This document shows, piece by piece, positions 59,712 to 64,000 of a stretch of 64,000 bases of DNA. The stretch covers positions 145,322,197 through 145,386,196 of the forward strand of contig CM060924.1 in assembly GCA_030737875.1 (NCBI GenBank). The letters run 5' to 3'. The notes under the pieces are model-generated. The model searched no databases and had not been told where the DNA came from. It saw only the letters and a list, made by a program, of their open reading frames with translations. This stretch comes from Allium sativum (lineage: Eukaryota; Streptophyta; Magnoliopsida; Asparagales; Amaryllidaceae). Within the stretch, counting starts at the first letter, position 1. Each line of letters begins with the position of its first letter. The position numbers and the translations under genes are program-made.

Positions 59712-62208
59712 TGTAACGACCGGCATTCTATGCATCATAGGATCGTGGAATATTTATTTCTTTCACATATGAAGTCGTATGGTCATGTAACTTTGGGAGA
59801 CGATTATTGGGGTCATTTCCCATGTTCATGATTTTTGTCGATTTTTAAATGACCGTTTTGCCCCTAGTTGGTACTGTTTTGGCCATAACTTTTGATTGGA
59901 AAGGAGTTTTGATCTGAAACCACTTCCATTGGATTTGAATGATGGTTTCTCTTTCCGTAGAGTGGTCATAAAAGCCAAACGGACTTACCGTTTGGGAGAT
60001 ATGGCTGAATTAAGGTTTAAAGGGTTAATTTCAGCTAATTGGGCTTAACCGGGTGATTAGCAGGTAGGCCCATTGAGGGATTTCGGGTTTGGGAGTATTT
60101 AAGGGCTGCTAGGGTTTGGATTTCGGTTTCAGACTCATTTTTCTAGCCGCCACTTAGTTTCTTCAACCCTAGCCATGGCCTCCATCCTCTAAAATCATCC
60201 CAAAACACCTCCAAATCACCTACAACTTGAAGATTGAGATTAGCAACATCAAATCAAGACAAATCAACGTCAAATTTGGGATAGAGCTGCTGGAACACAT
60301 AGGGATTGGATCCAAATCAGAGGACATTTCAGATATATAGTTTAATTTGTGGCAAAGGTGAGTGATTTGCATAGTTCCTCACTAATTATGGCTAATTATG
60401 GTAATTAGCGAAGATTAGCGAAATTATGGCTCAGAAAAATCTAGAAAAATTCCTAAAATTCTAAAACATCATTTTATGCCTCTGATATGAATTTGGGTTG
60501 ATTTCGACTAATTTTGCAAATCCCGGAATTTGGGGGATTAAGGGGTAATTAGTGATAATTAGCGAATTTGTGCATGTTAAAAATCTGGGAAAATATTCAT
60601 AAATTCTGAAATATTGTTTTAGACCTCTGATGTGAATTTGGGATAATTTGGTTAAGTTTTGCTAATCATATCATAAGTTTCACCCAAACATGCTTAAGGG
60701 AAAATATGGGGTTTTGGCTATGTTTGACCCATTTTAACCTATCATATTGTTGTTTTGGTGTTTGTGGTTGATTATACATGTTGCTATGACTGTATGTTAT
60801 GCTTTGTGATTGTTTAGAATAGTTAGAATGGTCGAAAACGCCGTCAAATGGCGTAAACTGCCCGCTGGAAGAACCGCAGGAAATCAGCCCGAACCGGACC
60901 GGATCGGTGGAAGCAAAGGCGATCCGAACCGATGGCACGACCCGATCCGCTGATGCTTGAAGACCACGATCCGACGATGTGATCCGATCCGAGCCCTCCA
61001 CCACGAACAGATGAAGCACGACCCGACCCGACCCGAAGGAGCTTGTCACGAACCGATCCGTGGCGATGGACTTGGAGACTCCGACCCGATCCGCTGAAGG
61101 GTACTCGAACCGATCCGATGGAGCTGGAGGACCACGAGTTGATGGCGCGACCCGATCCGAATGGAGGAACTCGACCCGAACCAGTATGGTGACTGCGAAC
61201 CGAACCAGGAGGCTATGAACTGAATGAAGACCGATCCAGAGGATGATGACTAAAACCCGAGATGCAAAGGTAGTCCAAATGGAAGTTAGAGCTCAGGATC
61301 CCGGACCCAGTTGGGAACCAATGAGTTCACTTCATGGTTGGGCTTTGCTGCGGGACGTGTGCAAAGGGGTTGTCGGTATTCATAACTTTGGTTCAACACT
61401 GAGAGATGGATGGTGGGCTTGTAGTGATAGTTACACGGGATTGGATTCCGTCATGGCCCAAAGTATTAGGTGACCAAAGTAGTGGATATCGTATGCTTTA
61501 CGCACTGAGTGAGGGAAGTGAGGATGATTGCTATGCTTGATTGTTTGACATCACTATGACATGCACACCCCCACCCCCGTTATCTTTACACCATTTGAAA
61601 GGGCACCTTAGAGTGTTGTACAGTATGTAGTGCTAACTCTTTGGTTGCAGGTCCAAGTTCAGGTATGATTGGATTATACCTGTTATTATTCTGTTTAGAT
61701 GCTTATCGCTCATACCAGGCTTTATGTCTGACCCAGAGTTTTATGTCTCTTCTTATTACTCTGGGTGCTCACACGAGCAGACTAGAGGCAGGTTGTGGTT
61801 AGCCGGTGATGCGCGAGTAGCTGATTCGGAGGCGAGCAGGAGGCTTCCACGTATGATATATAGATATTCTCCCTGTGTCGTTGGTGGTCGCTACTTGGGC
61901 ATTAGTAGTGTACCTCCTTTATCTTACTTTTGCTTTTTGAGACAGTTTGGAAAGTTGTAATAAGCTGTATTTTGGATTTCCGCTGCTATGATGCTTAGTT
62001 CTGGTTTTCAGCTTATGCACTGTCTCTCCTGTTTATGTCAAGTATGTTATTATTATATTTTGTTCTATGCGCTGTGAGACATATTACAGGTTCCTTGATT
62101 AGTTCAATTCTTTTCTTTCCTTTCTTTGGCGACCGTTCCGTGCTAGTCGGGCATGTGTACAGCGCACTTTTGGAGTAAATGCCGGCTGGTGCGGGGCGGG
62201 CCGTCACA
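59712..62208 (+). repeat. 3' LTR of element E
   Basis: 2497 bp, collinear with 53232-55728 at a constant 6480-base offset. It ends GGCCGTCACA and is followed by ATTGTCACAAAG, where a few bases of filler join the duplicated flank. Confidence 0.95.
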
Positions 62209-62764
62209 ATTGTCACAAAGTTATGCTACTTAAAGTTGTGCTTTGATCATCATCCACAAGGCCCTGCTTTTGAACAAAAGCCTTGATCATTTGCATCTTA
62301 ACATGCCACATTGTCAATTCATGTCATACAATTGATATCTATCAATATGTAACCTCTAAGATCATACGTCTCAGAGAAGGGTGTTAAGCAAGAAAATAAA
62401 TTTTCACCACCAAACAGATACATATTTAATAGAAATCAATCAATAAAGAATGAAATACAATGTTAGACATAATCCATTTACAAGTTCGTTCTGGGTCTGA
62501 ACAAAACCGGAGGCACCTTATTCCTCCTCCCATATGTCCAATACAAGAGAGAGGCCTTCGCATATCTGGTCGATCTCCAAGTACGTCTAGACGATCACCA
62601 CTTATTACCTCGTCTTGGGTATACAGACTAATCAAGTAATCGGTAATTATCCAAACTATGTGAAGATCTATGGTCTTCAACTGCCATCTTCAAATGTTCG
62701 ACTTTTAGTCATCGTAACAGTTATTCAGAATGGGTTATACCTGGTCTTTCCAAATAACTCGCGT
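62209..62764 (-). repeat. Older related LTR fragment, right part
   Basis: 62214-62512 repeats 52933-53231. 62513-62764 continues the homology to element A's LTR (6484-6725 and 13195-13425), through ATTCCTC, GGTCTTTCC and AATAACTCG. Homology stops near 62765. Confidence 0.8.
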
Positions 62765-64000
62765 TTCTTATCGGTGCGTGCAATTTAAAGATGAACGATA
62801 AATAAATATAGCGCTGTTGTGCAAACAGGATCGGTTTTCAAAGAAATTAATTTCATTGGGACCGAAATGTTGAGACATAATGATGTATTTATTTTCATCA
62901 TATTTAGAGTTTGTATATGATGGTACGAATTTAATGGTTATCGAAAAATAACGGTTAGGGGTAAAATTTAACCGAACAAATGTATGGTAGAATAAAATAC
63001 GTTAGACCTAAATCTTAAGAAAAACGAAGTACCCTTATACGTACAAACTACCCTATGTACTTGAAAGAAACTCAGCTACGAATGCCTATGCCTAAATAAA
63101 TACAGCCTCCCCTCAACACACTGTCTCCTACCCTATGATTTATACAGCCTACCTAGAATTGAAATGAGAACACTATAAAAGTTTAAATCTCACACATACC
63201 AGGAGTGCTTTTCACAAACTTCTAAGCTAAGCAAATGGAAAGTACGCATATATCAAACCATGCTAGATTCTAACCCAGCTATCCATATGTCCTCTCATCT
63301 AAGTTATTTTCTAAACACCTAATAACCCTATAAAAGCATTTCTACAGTGTACTGCCAGAAGGGGATTCCTTTCCGAGTTCATTTTATCACCTCCATCACA
63401 CAGATCTTCACATTTTATATCTTCACGCCAGTGAATTTTCACCATCAATCAGTCATCTATCCTTACACAGATCAGTGGATTTCCCTCGGTGAGTATTCAT
63501 GTCAGTGTATTCCTTGGGTACCGAGGAATCCTGTGTTATAAATACGTAAGAAAAGCAGAAGAAACCGCACACCTTTCTTCCAGTTTATCTTTGATGGATA
63601 AATACATATAAATATAAATATATATATATATAAGTTGTAGAGTGCATGTAGAATGAGGAAGTGCATGCAAGAAGATGGCATGGAACTATGTGCAATGGAT
63701 TATTGGGGAGCTATTCGAAATATTTATGTGATTTGTGTGAAGATGTGGGGTTGGGGGAGAAGTTCTGAAATGAAAGGGGAAGACGGGGACTAAGGGAAGC
63801 TAACGTAAAGGCATGAGGAGTGAGGGAGTATGGGTTTAAAGACTTTAAAGAGGATTCAGAAATATAATGAAAAAGAGAAGCTAAAATAGTAGCAATAGTA
63901 TGGGAAGAATAATAGCGTGTGGCTTAAACTAGTAGGAAGAAATGTCAGCAGAGAAGTAACACACAAAGAGAATGAAGTGGGGTGGTTTCGTCTAGAGGAG
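62765..64000. other. Unassigned sequence
   Basis: It is not homologous to any other part of the window that I can see. It has a TA-rich microsatellite at 63595-63632 and purine-rich sequence after 63640. The largest ORF is 64 codons (63347-63541) with no family resemblance. It could be unique DNA, another transposable-element edge or part of a neighbouring element. Confidence 0.5.

Larger units (their letters stand above)
53232..62208 (+). mobile_element. Element E: young Ty3/gypsy (Tekay/Del-like) retrotransposon with intact gag and wrecked pol
   Basis: LTRs at 53232-55728 and 59712-62208 are both 2497 bp and align base for base with about 27 substitutions and no indels (about 1.1 percent by eye). 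Ends are TGTAACGACCGG and GGCCGTCACA. The PBS follows the 5' LTR and a PPT precedes the 3' LTR. The 3983-bp internal region has a full-length gag ORF and a collapsed pol. There is no 5-bp TSD: the left flank ends CGGAG and the right flank starts ATTGT. A 299-bp flanking direct repeat is present instead. Confidence 0.95.

Overview
This is repeat-dense, AT-rich plant nuclear DNA, almost certainly from an angiosperm and probably a eudicot. Every long block is a transposable element with plant hallmarks: initiator-Met-tRNA primer sites, Ty3/gypsy gag-pol of the Tekay/Del chromovirus type, a CACTA transposon, and fragments of an auxin response factor (ARF) gene. I see no intact host gene, rRNA, tRNA or CRISPR. 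The only long intact ORF is a retrotransposon gag at 55919-56986.

The window is a nest of insertions. Terminal sequences, target-site duplications (TSDs) and uninterrupted sister copies let most of it be unpicked. The oldest layer is an LTR fragment at 52840-53231 and 62209-62764. Element A (minus strand, from before base 1 to 52839) has ~5.65-kb LTRs and only ~1.03 kb of internal sequence (10693-11726). Its left LTR (to 10692) holds a 5041-bp CACTA transposon (1443-6483, TSD CTT). Its right LTR (11727-52839) is split by two insertions: Ty3/gypsy element C (13681-25511, plus strand, TSD CACTG, LTRs 4507 and 4524 bp) and element D (26241-49881, minus strand, TSD ACAGT, LTRs ~5.64 kb). Element D carries two LTR-like units in opposite orientations, 30503-34804 (TSD CCTTC) and 37241-42553 (TSD AAATA). 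Ty3/gypsy element E (53232-62208, plus strand) sits in the oldest layer. Its two LTRs are 2497 bp each, fully collinear, with about 27 differences by eye.

How the parts work: none of the retroelements can encode a full set of proteins. C has only scraps of gag, protease, RT, RNase H and integrase. E has an intact 355-aa Gag but a wrecked pol lacking the protease active site and the integrase core. A and D have PBS and PPT but no recognisable coding. All appear non-autonomous and would have needed enzymes from relatives elsewhere. LTR divergence decreases in nesting order (A most diverged, then D, C and E), which agrees with the insertion order.

Most notable: (1) the CACTA element carries a six-exon ARF fragment, introns included; (2) element E is flanked by a 299-bp direct repeat instead of a 5-bp TSD; (3) C and E share the same scar in the RT region, implying propagation from an already defective lineage; (4) several LTR families share noncoding modules, found in LTRs in some and in internal regions in others. 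Positions 62765-64000 are unassigned.
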